From a virus: DNA of 64,000 nucleotides. A program made the position numbers and the translations under genes. The notes beneath the pieces are model-generated. The model was not told the DNA's origin. It saw only the letters and a program-made list of their open reading frames with translations, and did not search any database. Shown piece by piece: positions 53,549-61,302 of the stretch (its first letter is position 1; each line of letters opens with the position of its first letter). The stretch is from the IMG/VR virus record IMGVR_UViG_3300009157_000016, positions 1-64,000 of that record; one strand, written 5' to 3'.

Positions 53549-56266
53549 TTAGATACCCTGAGAATCGAATGACTTGTAGTTCTCGCTCCAGTACTTGCCC
53601 ACGGGCTCAAGCTTGTTCCACTTCTTGCCAATGGACACTTCCACGCTCATAGGCACGTTGATGAAATCATACGGGAGCAGAAGCAGTTCGCGTGCCAAGT
53701 AGCTGATCTCATCTGCCAGTATGCTGTCCTTGTCAGGCATCATGAACGTCAGGTCGTCATGGATTTGCATGATGGGATGACGGTAGCGGATCTTATGCTT
53801 GAGAGAGCTGCGGCTGATCCTCACCATGCCGTCGTTCACAATGTCAGCCGCCAAGGACTGGATGGGGCTGTTGTACAGTTCGTGTCGGCTCATGGGATAG
53901 TAGCGGCGGCGGCCGGTGAACGTTTCCACGTAACCCACGTCGTAGTAGGTCCGCATGGTCTCGTCCTGCCACTCCTTGAGGCCGGAGAACGTTTCCCAAA
54001 ACTCCTCAAAGATGTCCTGCGCCACGTTGTCAGGCATGGCCTCGCCAAGGAAGGGTAGGAAGTAGCTGGCAACCGACGGCTCAGCCGCACCAAAGATAAC
54101 AGGGAACACCATCTTGTTCTTGACCAGTGAGCGCGCACCCTTCAATGCGTCCTCGTCATTCTTCCCCTGCTTCTCCTTAAAGTAGTCGAACAGCCACGGC
54201 CAGCGCTTGCCAATTTTGAGCGCCCATTCCTTGTGAACGTCGTATTCCTTCCACGTAGCACCGACCATGTTCTTGTCATTGCAGAACATGCAGGCGGTAC
54301 ACCACTCCAACTGCCCAAAGTCCACGCTAACGAAGACGTGGCCTTCCAGCGCTTCAACTTGCTCCCTGATCCAAGCGTCCTTGTGCTTGGGCCAGTTCTG
54401 CATGTTGGGGTCGTCCGAACTGAGTCGGGCGGTGGTGGTGAAGGTCGTGTTGAAGGAAGTGTGGAGCTTGCCGTCGGGAAAGATGAGCGTGCCGTCAGGC
54501 AGGATCATCTGGTCGACGTACGTGCTCTTCATCTTCACTTTGTTGCGCAGCTTGATAATCAGCGGCGCAAGCGGATGGTCTATCTTCTCAAGGACGGCTT
54601 TGTCAACCTTCTCAGTGACTTTATCTGAGTCCTTTTTGTCCTTGACGAAGACCTCAGGCCGCTTTAGGTAGTCACGGAATATGGTAAGGACCTGCGGCTG
54701 CGACTCAGGATTGAATTCCCCTTTATGCTCACTGACATACTTCTTGACCACTTTGAGGCCAAGGATGTCATTTACGATACCCTTGACTTCGTCTTCCAGC
54801 TTGCCTTGCAGGCGCTTGGCGGTCTTCTGGTTGATGGGGACGCCGTAGTGCTGCATGAGAGCCACCGCGCCCTGACGCGGCATGGCCATCTCATAGACAT
54901 GCTCCTGCCTGATGTCCCTGATAAGCTTGTCCTGATGGAACCAGAGTTGCAGCGTGGCGCGCGTGTCAGCGCCATTGTAGATGAGGACCTGATCGTAGGG
55001 GCTTTTGCGCAGGTCCTTCTTGTCCAGCTTGAACTGGCTCTTGATGTCTATGCCGAAGTGCTGGCGTGTGAGGAAGCCTAGCTTTTGGTATTGCGAAGCG
55101 TGATCGTCCTGACCCTTCTCGTTTGGCCCTTTGCGGCCGTCAAGGATGTAGGCTTGGACCATTGTGTCTTCCCACGAGTTGTGGTGAACAATGTCTTCGC
55201 CAAAGTAGAAGATGTACCACTCCATCTCAAATGGAGAGTTGTGCGCAATCTTGGGGATGTCACGGCGGCGTATCAACGCCTCAAGCCGGTCAAGGATCTT
55301 CTGCCGCTGCGCTTTGGACCAGTTGGCCTTGGGATGGTCGACTCCGAACGAAAACGTTCTTAGTTTTAGGTGCCTGTCATAGTAGGAAAAGGCGGCCGTC
55401 AGAATGATAGCGCCGGTGCGGTAGGGTCTGAGAGGCCACGTCTCAAGGTCGGTGGCGTAGCAGGCAACTCCTCTCTCAATGTCGTCGAACTCCCGCATCA
55501 GGGAGTCAAAGTCATCCTCGGGGCGCTCACCGCTGTAGGTGTTGACGTCCTTCTTGACAGTCTGCTGAGTCCATACTTCCGGCCACGGCGGATCGTCGTC
55601 CATGAACCGCCATATCTGCTCAAAGTCCAGCTTCCACGCGCCACCTACTCGGCCGTTCAGCGGGCGTCTGTCATCCTTGGCCGACCGCAGGACGTAGGCA
55701 GGGTGATTGGTGGGGAAGAACCAGCACTCATGCTTTCCAATGGTGACCGCAAAGAAGCGGCCCCGCATACCTTGCATGTCTTTCGTGCCAAGCATCCACT
55801 GCAAGGCTGGGATGCCAAGGCCCACGATCAGCTTGGGGGCAGCTTCCTCAATGGCGGCGGTGACGTAGCCGCGACAGCACTCCTGCTCAATCCACTCCGG
55901 CGGCCGTATCTTACCCTCAGCGTTTTTGGGGAAGTGCCTGACTGTGTTCCCGTAACCGCAGTTGTCATAGTATTCGTTGGGGATCATGGACTTGAGAAGC
56001 TTGCCTGACTTCCCAATGAACGGTACGCCCTCCTGTTCCTCCTGCGGACCCGGTGCCTCACCTAGGAAGAAAATGTCGCATCTGCGTGGTACGTCTTCAC
56101 GGACCTCATTGCCGGCACGTGAGAGGGGGCAAGCGCGACAGCCTAGGCGTTGCAGCGTTTCCGAGCTTTGCTTCGTTTGCTGGCCTACCGAAGACCGGCG
56201 GGGGCCGGTTTTGTCGGCGCCCTTTTTCGCGTTCGCCTTATCTGCTTTCTGGTAGAAGAAGCCCAT
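53549..56266 (-). CDS. polA: Uracil-DNA glycosylase (family 4-like)/DNA polymerase I fusion (905 aa)
   Basis: ATG 56266 overlaps the upstream TGA (TGATG). Residues about 40-220 are a UDG4-like domain: CRACPLS, FLGEAPGPQEEQEGVPFIGK, NHPAYVL. The polymerase follows: 3'-5' exonuclease with DLETW (about 271), AHNSPFEMEW and YNGADTRATLQLW; motif A SVDFGQLEWC (about 647); O-helix region VKNKMVFPVIFG (about 718); motif C QIHDDLTF (about 835). There is no 5'-3' exonuclease. In the glycosylase the place of the third Fe-S cysteine appears as VRHF (His). Likely the replicative polymerase, with uracil removal attached. Confidence 0.88.
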   Translation of the reverse strand: MGFFYQKADKANAKKGADKTGPRRSSVGQQTKQSSETLQRLGCRACPLSRAGNEVREDVPRRCDIFFLGEAPGPQEEQEGVPFIGKSGKLLKSMIPNEYYDNCGYGNTVRHFPKNAEGKIRPPEWIEQECCRGYVTAAIEEAAPKLIVGLGIPALQWMLGTKDMQGMRGRFFAVTIGKHECWFFPTNHPAYVLRSAKDDRRPLNGRVGGAWKLDFEQIWRFMDDDPPWPEVWTQQTVKKDVNTYSGERPEDDFDSLMREFDDIERGVACYATDLETWPLRPYRTGAIILTAAFSYYDRHLKLRTFSFGVDHPKANWSKAQRQKILDRLEALIRRRDIPKIAHNSPFEMEWYIFYFGEDIVHHNSWEDTMVQAYILDGRKGPNEKGQDDHASQYQKLGFLTRQHFGIDIKSQFKLDKKDLRKSPYDQVLIYNGADTRATLQLWFHQDKLIRDIRQEHVYEMAMPRQGAVALMQHYGVPINQKTAKRLQGKLEDEVKGIVNDILGLKVVKKYVSEHKGEFNPESQPQVLTIFRDYLKRPEVFVKDKKDSDKVTEKVDKAVLEKIDHPLAPLIIKLRNKVKMKSTYVDQMILPDGTLIFPDGKLHTSFNTTFTTTARLSSDDPNMQNWPKHKDAWIREQVEALEGHVFVSVDFGQLEWCTACMFCNDKNMVGATWKEYDVHKEWALKIGKRWPWLFDYFKEKQGKNDEDALKGARSLVKNKMVFPVIFGAAEPSVASYFLPFLGEAMPDNVAQDIFEEFWETFSGLKEWQDETMRTYYDVGYVETFTGRRRYYPMSRHELYNSPIQSLAADIVNDGMVRISRSSLKHKIRYRHPIMQIHDDLTFMMPDKDSILADEISYLARELLLLPYDFINVPMSVEVSIGKKWNKLEPVGKYWSENYKSFDSQGI

Positions 56267-56421
56267 CACTTTTCCGCTTTGAGTTGGTCGAGTCGCTTGC
56301 GGCATGTGGCAAGCAAGTCACGGTTCGCGAAGTCACCGTGACGCTTGAGTTCTGCCTCCTGCACCGCCAGCATGACGTCGACGATTTCGATCAGGGCGTT
56401 AACCTTCTGCACATCCGGCAT
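56266..56421 (-). CDS. Small helical protein (51 aa)
   Basis: ATG 56421 follows GGAGACTGAC. A single long amphipathic helix (VNALIEIVDVMLAVQEAELK) ending in a basic segment. Placed between sliding clamp and polymerase with overlaps at both ends, so a polymerase accessory is possible. Function unknown. Confidence 0.6.
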   Translation of the reverse strand: MPDVQKVNALIEIVDVMLAVQEAELKRHGDFANRDLLATCRKRLDQLKAEK

Positions 56422-56422
56422 G

Positions 56423-57478
56423 TCAGTCTCCGAAGTTGGACAAGATTTGGAAGAGGTCCGCCCCCTTCCGGTAGACCGTGAAGCCTTCCAGCACGGCCAT
56501 CTCTGAGCATACGTCAATGCTGCGCGCCATCAAAGCCGCGTTGACCTTGATCTCGACGTCTGGATGATCCCCTTGAAGGTTGACCAGATCGCGCACCTCG
56601 CCCATGTCGGTGTTCGTGTATAGGCGCATCCGGCCTTCCTTGATGCTGATCTCAGTGGGCTGCGATTTGGGCTCAGCCACGACACGCGCCCGGCTCAGAG
56701 CGTGCTCAAGTCCTTTGGGGACCTTCATCCACGGGATCTCATCCCGCGTGGTCTTTTCGACCCACATGGCGTGGTCCACCGGGTCTTCTGGTTTGATGAC
56801 GCGGCCGTAGACCTTGTAGTCCTTCTCAAGCTCGGCCAACACCCATTCGTCAGAAGCGTGCAGCCGGCCGTTCATGGACTTGTCGCTCTTGCAAATGCGC
56901 AGGACCGACTCGCAGAAGGAGTTGGGCATGACGAAGCTGTGCGGGTCGTTGTAGTTGGCTCCGTCGATCAGGTAGTGCGTGAGGCTGTCTGAGTCGCAGG
57001 AGTAGAAGCTGATCCCGTCACCGGTATCCAACGTGATGCCCATGAGCGCCTGTTGGCTGCTGTCCTTGCTGGTCGTGGTGAGGCAAATTTCCATCGCCTC
57101 AATCAGGCTGTCATCCAGGTCCAGCACCACGTCCCACGACTCGTCAGACGGTTCTTTGAACAGGAACTCTGACTCTGGCAAGTAGGGCAGGCGCATCTTG
57201 GACCGGCCGGCAATGAACACGACTTCGTGTTGCTGGTCGTCGAACTCAATCTCCACTTCCTCGGTGCGGCAGTTGCGCAGCAAGCCGAGCATGGTGTCGC
57301 CGTGGCAGGCGAAGGGCGCTACGCCGGACGTGCATTTGGCCACGATGCCTAGGTGGTCGTCCGTCGCGTACAGGGTGTCCCCTGTGAACACGAAGTTCTG
57401 GTAGACGGGAACCAAGTCCTGATCGGCCAAGGCGGGCTTGATCAGTTCCAACATCGTGACCAGTGCTTTGCGTCTCAT
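56423..57478 (-). CDS. Sliding clamp, DnaN-like (351 aa)
   Basis: The pattern LVPVYQNFVFTGDTLYATDD, ACHGDTMLGLLRNC, RLPYLPESEFLF and, near the end, GFTVYRKGADLFQILS fits the repeated clamp domains of the beta type. It would tether the polymerase encoded beside it. ATG 57478 overlaps the stop of the HNH gene (ATGA). Confidence 0.75.
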   Translation of the reverse strand: MRRKALVTMLELIKPALADQDLVPVYQNFVFTGDTLYATDDHLGIVAKCTSGVAPFACHGDTMLGLLRNCRTEEVEIEFDDQQHEVVFIAGRSKMRLPYLPESEFLFKEPSDESWDVVLDLDDSLIEAMEICLTTTSKDSSQQALMGITLDTGDGISFYSCDSDSLTHYLIDGANYNDPHSFVMPNSFCESVLRICKSDKSMNGRLHASDEWVLAELEKDYKVYGRVIKPEDPVDHAMWVEKTTRDEIPWMKVPKGLEHALSRARVVAEPKSQPTEISIKEGRMRLYTNTDMGEVRDLVNLQGDHPDVEIKVNAALMARSIDVCSEMAVLEGFTVYRKGADLFQILSNFGD

Positions 57479-57918
57479 AGCCTCACCCTTCTTGCTAGTT
57501 TCCAACGGCGCTTGGCCGATTGCTGCATCTTTGCGATAGATTCGGATGTGTGCCGCGTACCATACCTTATGTGACCTATACCTTTCTGCGTGACGCCGGA
57601 GTGACCCTTCTGAGATTTATGTTTGGCGTGACAAGAAGGATAGAGTTGATTCTGACTGTTGGTTCCATCAAGTAAGTGCGCGGCGTTGCAGCACGGATGA
57701 AATTCGCAGTCATGGAGAACCATTCTTGGCCATGCTGGCACGTAACCGTTCTCTAAGAAGAACGCCACGCGATGGGCAGTGTACTGTATGCTGTGACGAA
57801 CTGAGAATACTCCATGCCCACTGGTTTGCGTTCCGCCTAACCAAGGCCAGCATTCGTCGGGGCCGCGTCGGTCAACTTTGGACCAGAAGCGCGCTATGTC
57901 TTTAGCGCTGAGGATCAT
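57475..57918 (-). CDS. HNH homing endonuclease-like protein ending in ARRVRL (147 aa)
   Basis: HRVAFFLENGYVPAWPRMVL, then HDCEFHPCCNAAHLLDGTNS and QN, is the HNH_3-type nuclease motif (H...H.C....C.N..HL..GT..N). The N-terminal FWSKVDRRGPDECWPWLGG is typical of the same family. The C-terminal 40 residues are basic and end ARRVRL. Probably a mobile gene. Confidence 0.8.
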   Translation of the reverse strand: MILSAKDIARFWSKVDRRGPDECWPWLGGTQTSGHGVFSVRHSIQYTAHRVAFFLENGYVPAWPRMVLHDCEFHPCCNAAHLLDGTNSQNQLYPSCHAKHKSQKGHSGVTQKGIGHIRYGTRHTSESIAKMQQSAKRRWKLARRVRL

Positions 57919-58799
57919 TCTGGCTTCCTGAAAATCAAAAGGTGCTCGTGTCTCGGCACGAGCTTCTTACCGCGCCATGCGTTGCCTGCTCTCTTGGCGG
58001 CGCTGGCGAAGTTTTTGGACAGGATAATGTCCTGCCAAAACAGGAAGCCTGCTTCACGGAAGTTCTCAACGGTATGGCTGCGGAAGTCGACCAGCTCCCC
58101 GGTCTTGTCACGGAAGTTGCCGACCACAATGCAGACGAACGCTCCCGGCTTCATGAGCGGCCAATGCGCGTAGGCGCACAGCATCATGGAAGCGTTGAAT
58201 TCTGCGTAAGAGATGGAGTTTGAGACATCGTCCCGCTGTTCGCTATACACCTCGAGATCAAAATAAGGGGGACAGGTGACAGCACAGTCAAAATCAGACT
58301 CGTCGATATCAAGATAGCGAGCGTCATCAAGGTGGTAATGCACGCGGTCAAGATTAAGGTCGGCGATAACCTTTTCGTTCTCATCTAACTGCTCCTGCCT
58401 GACGTCTACCCCGTGGTAGATGTGGCCCATGAGGGAAGCGGCTATGGCACGGGGCGGCCCGCCGCAGAAGGCGTCAAGGACCTTCGCCCTGCGCTCCTTG
58501 CCAGCGTAGCGTAGGTAAATCCATTCAGCCAAGGGAAGGGGGAACACGCTGTACGTGCCGGTGTAGACGCTGTCATGGTCAGCCCGGAACTTCTCAGCGC
58601 GTTCCCCGGTGTGGCCGTCCTCGTCAGTGACGCGACGCCAATCCCGCACGCGGCGCTTGATAGCCTCATCCACGTGCCAGATAGTCATGCTGGTCGAGAA
58701 GTCGAGCGTGGGGCGGACATACCCTTGCTTGAAGTCGGTCAGGGTCGGCCGAGTGATTTCCCGCACGCGGCCGTCAGGGAGAGTCTTCTTAAATAACAT
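57915..58799 (-). CDS. DNA N6/N4-type methyltransferase (294 aa)
   Basis: VLDAFCGGPPRAIAASLMG at about 106-124 is the SAM motif and AVTCPPYFDLEVY at about 168 the catalytic (D/N/S)PPY motif, here with Cys in the first place. The last part (FWQDIILSKNFASAAKR) matches the target-binding end of such enzymes. It may modify phage DNA against restriction. Flanked on both sides by homing-endonuclease genes. Confidence 0.8.
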   Translation of the reverse strand: MLFKKTLPDGRVREITRPTLTDFKQGYVRPTLDFSTSMTIWHVDEAIKRRVRDWRRVTDEDGHTGERAEKFRADHDSVYTGTYSVFPLPLAEWIYLRYAGKERRAKVLDAFCGGPPRAIAASLMGHIYHGVDVRQEQLDENEKVIADLNLDRVHYHLDDARYLDIDESDFDCAVTCPPYFDLEVYSEQRDDVSNSISYAEFNASMMLCAYAHWPLMKPGAFVCIVVGNFRDKTGELVDFRSHTVENFREAGFLFWQDIILSKNFASAAKRAGNAWRGKKLVPRHEHLLIFRKPE

Positions 58800-59178
58800 T
58801 CTGGCTACTCCTGTAACCCATGCGGCGGTTCAGCACGTGGTAGGCGTGTTCGATGTTCTTGCCGTGAGTTCCCCATTCAAGGTTATCCTCACAGTTATTC
58901 GACCGGTCGCCGTCGTCGCTCTTATGATTGACTTCGTGATCTGGACTCGGAGGGGGACCGTGAAAGGCTGTGCAGACGAGAACGTGAACAAGGAATTGCT
59001 TCGTCACTCCGTTCTTGCTGAGCACGACAGGTACATACCCACCCTTGCGTGGACGCAGACTTAGCAATTTGCCAGCCTGCGTCCCGATAGCTTGGCGGTC
59101 GCGCCGCACGCGCCCAAGACTGGAAACGCTGTACCAGCCTTCGTAGCCGACCACTGGCTTCCAGACTTCACGGCGCAT
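58789..59178 (-). CDS. NUMOD4-HNH homing endonuclease (129 aa)
   Basis: EVWKPVVGYEGWYSVSSLGR is a NUMOD4 domain, followed by VHVLVCTAFHGPPPSPDHEV, NHKSDDGDRSNNCEDNLEWG and THGKNIEHA, the HNH nuclease. Size and order are typical of free-standing phage homing endonucleases. ATG 59178 follows the previous gene; the longer frame crosses it. Confidence 0.88.
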   Translation of the reverse strand: MRREVWKPVVGYEGWYSVSSLGRVRRDRQAIGTQAGKLLSLRPRKGGYVPVVLSKNGVTKQFLVHVLVCTAFHGPPPSPDHEVNHKSDDGDRSNNCEDNLEWGTHGKNIEHAYHVLNRRMGYRSSQNVI

Positions 59179-59189
59179 GACTGGCTCGC

Positions 59190-59447
59190 TTATGTAAGAG
59201 CGATGGGGGCGACGGCGGTAGTGCGGAGTTCGTGCTCCCGCGTGTAGGCCACCGCCTGTGCAAAGATGTCGGCTGCCCAAGCGTCAACCGTCTCCGCGTC
59301 CGTGAGCGGCTGGCCGTCCACCCCCGGTCCATACTTGATGCGGTGCGCGGCTACGAACCGTCCAAGGTCGGTAGCGTTGACAGTCTTGGTGACCGTCCTT
59401 CTGGTTGCCGGCGTCCCGCCGTTCACGTCAATGCTAATCGTCGCCAT
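59190..59447 (-). CDS. Unknown protein (85 aa)
   Basis: AAAGGAGGCTGAC precedes ATG 59447. Begins MATISIDVNGGTPATRRTVT and has helix WAADIFAQAVAYTREHEL. Function unknown. Confidence 0.65.
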   Translation of the reverse strand: MATISIDVNGGTPATRRTVTKTVNATDLGRFVAAHRIKYGPGVDGQPLTDAETVDAWAADIFAQAVAYTREHELRTTAVAPIALT

Positions 59448-59448
59448 G

Positions 59449-59961
59449 TCAGCCTCCTTTCAGGCTATCCTCACGCCGCATCATCTGGTCGTAGATGCGG
59501 GTGTCCATGTTCATCCAGCGGTCACCGCCACCCCGATCAAGATGATTGGATAGGACGGCAGTGTCGTTGGAACCAAACAAGGCTTCAAGGCTGCCTGCGA
59601 ACACCACATACGCCGGCTCACCACGTTCCTTGTCGTAGCATGGTAGCAGCTTGTAGCGGTTCCGGACAACCAGTGTTCCGGAACGGTTTAGCATGAACGG
59701 GCTGACGATGCATCCGAGGGGGCGTTCGGGCAACCGCCAGAGGCCGCATAGGTGCCCCGCTGTCTTGGCCGGACAAAGGCGACAACCGGGCTCTGGCTGT
59801 ATGAAGCCGCCACGAGCTTTGATGCCTATGCGGTGCAGCCTGCGGGCCTCAGACGGGCTCACGTGAACGCGGATGCCAGTGGGGCTCGTAGGGGCGTCGC
59901 AGCATTTGGCCGTGCAGCCCTTCTTGGCGATGCACTCTGGGCCGCATTGGATGAAACGCAA
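59449..59961 (-). CDS. Cys-rich, possibly metal-cluster-binding phage protein (about 170 aa, uncertain start)
   Basis: Cysteines at the N-terminus (CGPECIAKKGCTAKCCDAP) recall the CxxxCxxC-C pattern of YkgJ-like metal-chelating domains. CRLCPAKTAGHLCGLW and RPLGCIVSPFMLNRSGTLVV follow, then RNRYKLLPCY. The frame runs further upstream, but two hairpins at 59972-60025 lie there, so I favour a TTG at 59961. Function unknown. Confidence 0.6.
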   Translation of the reverse strand: MRFIQCGPECIAKKGCTAKCCDAPTSPTGIRVHVSPSEARRLHRIGIKARGGFIQPEPGCRLCPAKTAGHLCGLWRLPERPLGCIVSPFMLNRSGTLVVRNRYKLLPCYDKERGEPAYVVFAGSLEALFGSNDTAVLSNHLDRGGGDRWMNMDTRIYDQMMRREDSLKGG

Positions 59962-59971
59962 CCGACAAGAA

Positions 59972-60025
59972 GGGGCGGACACCCTTACAGGAGTCCGCCC
60001 CGGTTGCGCGAAGAGTCCGCGCAAC
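59972..60025 (-). terminator. Two adjacent hairpins
   Basis: GGGGCGGAC pairs with GTCCGCCCC (about 59972-60001), followed on the minus strand by TTCTTGT. GTTGCGCG pairs with CGCGCAAC (60003-60025). They directly follow the stop of the small barrel gene at 60026. Confidence 0.65.
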
Positions 60026-60256
60026 TCAGTCCCGTTCGCGGTCGCGGTCGTTGTCGTTGTCGCCGGCGTCCTCGTCCTCGGTGATGGCGTCTTCGTCCCA
60101 CCAGTTCTCGCAGGGCGTGCCGGTGCCGTCGGCGTAGCGGATCAGGTACTTGTTGTCGGCGCTGAGATACTCGGCGCGGCCAATGACGACGCCTTTGATC
60201 TCGATGTTGTCCTCGAAGATCACTTTGGCTTCGAGGTCGTACTTGAACTTCGCCAT
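60026..60256 (-). CDS. SH3-like barrel with an acidic Asp/Arg tail (76 aa)
   Basis: ATG 60256 follows AGGAGTTGAA. Residues 1-55 look like a small Tudor/KOW-type barrel (EIKGVVIGRAEYLSADNKYL, RYADGTGTPCENWW). The last 20 are DEDAITEDEDAGDNDNDRD plus RERD, a short version of the mixed-charge tails seen in other proteins here. Function unknown. Confidence 0.65.
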   Translation of the reverse strand: MAKFKYDLEAKVIFEDNIEIKGVVIGRAEYLSADNKYLIRYADGTGTPCENWWDEDAITEDEDAGDNDNDRDRERD

Positions 60257-60298
60257 TTCAACTCCTGTTGGTTGTGGCTGCATGATGACTATACGCAA

Positions 60299-60328
60299 AC
60301 GGCCAGCCTTCGCAGGCTGGCCGTCAGT
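60299..60328 (-). terminator. Rho-independent-type terminator
   Basis: ACGGCCAGCC pairs with GGCTGGCCGT around TGCGAA, followed on the minus strand by TTTGCG. It closes the gene at 60344-61285. Confidence 0.7.
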
Positions 60329-60343
60329 TTCCTGGAAGGTCGA

Positions 60344-61285
60344 TCAGTCGTCGCGGCGGCGGCGGCTGCCCTTCCGGTCGTCATCGTCATCCTTGCGGCT
60401 GGACCGCTTGGAGTCCTTGGCATCGTCGTCGTCACGGCTGCGGCGCTTGGACGAGGAAGCCTCCTTGTCGTCGTCGCGGCTGCGGCGCTTGCCCTTGTCG
60501 TCATCGTCGTCACGGGAGCGGCGCTTGCTGCTGCCCTTGTCGTCGTCATCACGGGACCGCTTCCGGTCGCCGTCGTCGGAGTCACGCTCCTTGTTCGAAG
60601 CGGTGGTCATTTTCCGCTTCTGCGCCGAGGACAGGTCATCCTTGTGCGTGACCTTGATCAGACCGTCGTAGCGCTCGACAAGGTGCCCATCCTTGGTCAG
60701 CTTCTTGAGCACGTTGTTCTGCGGGCCGCCGGTCTTGTCCTTGATGGTCTTCATGGACGCGCCGCCCTCGAAGAGCTTCACGGCGTCGGAGACCTTGGTG
60801 CCGACGACGAGCCCGTAGCGGTCGCGCTTCGCACCCTCGTAGTCACGGGGCGACTTCTTTTTGGAGCCCTTGTCGTCGTCCTTGTCACGGCCGCGGATGG
60901 ATTTGCGGTCGTCCTTGTCGTCGTCCTTGGAGGAACGACGGCCGCGCCGGTCATCCTTGTCCTCGTCCTTGTCCTTCGACTTGGCCGACTTGCGGTCATC
61001 GTCGTCGTCCTTGGACGAACGCTTGCCGCCCTTGCGGTCGTCGTCCTTGCCGCCCTTCTCCTCCTCGAAGTCCTCGATATCCTGGTCGGTCTTCAAGGCG
61101 TCCAGCGCGTTGTTCGCCCAGTCGGTCGCCGGGTCTGAGACCGCGTTGAACTCGTCGTCGGGAAGCTTGTTGACTTCCTTGGCGAGCGCGGCAAGGTAGT
61201 CCTGCCGGGTCTTGTAGTCGTCCTCGTCCTTCTTGAAGCCGGTCGCCTTGATCAGCTCCTTCTCGATTGCATGGAGTTTGGCCAT
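60344..61285 (-). CDS. Winged-helix protein with mixed-charge disordered regions (313 aa)
   Basis: The N-terminal 75 residues are helical. A first Lys/Asp/Arg/Ser stretch follows (about 80-140). Next comes a compact segment at about 150-205 (GTKVSDAVKLFEGGASMKTI, NNVLKKLTKDGHLVERYDGL) that looks like a winged helix. The last 100 residues are repeats such as KRRSRDDDDDKG. The winged-helix part resembles that of the H1-like protein at 6170. Likely an abundant DNA-binding or DNA-organising protein; this is inferred. Confidence 0.7.
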   Translation of the reverse strand: MAKLHAIEKELIKATGFKKDEDDYKTRQDYLAALAKEVNKLPDDEFNAVSDPATDWANNALDALKTDQDIEDFEEEKGGKDDDRKGGKRSSKDDDDDRKSAKSKDKDEDKDDRRGRRSSKDDDKDDRKSIRGRDKDDDKGSKKKSPRDYEGAKRDRYGLVVGTKVSDAVKLFEGGASMKTIKDKTGGPQNNVLKKLTKDGHLVERYDGLIKVTHKDDLSSAQKRKMTTASNKERDSDDGDRKRSRDDDDKGSSKRRSRDDDDDKGKRRSRDDDKEASSSKRRSRDDDDAKDSKRSSRKDDDDDRKGSRRRRDD

Positions 61286-61302
61286 TTCCTACTGCCTTCC
61301 TT

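Noticed and set aside
59873-61138. Open frame of 421 codons on plus, Val/Leu/Ala-rich and looking like a membrane protein
   Set aside because: The apparent hydrophobic repeats are the antisense reading of Asp/Lys/Arg repeats in the leftward gene at 60344-61285, which has a good start and folded parts.
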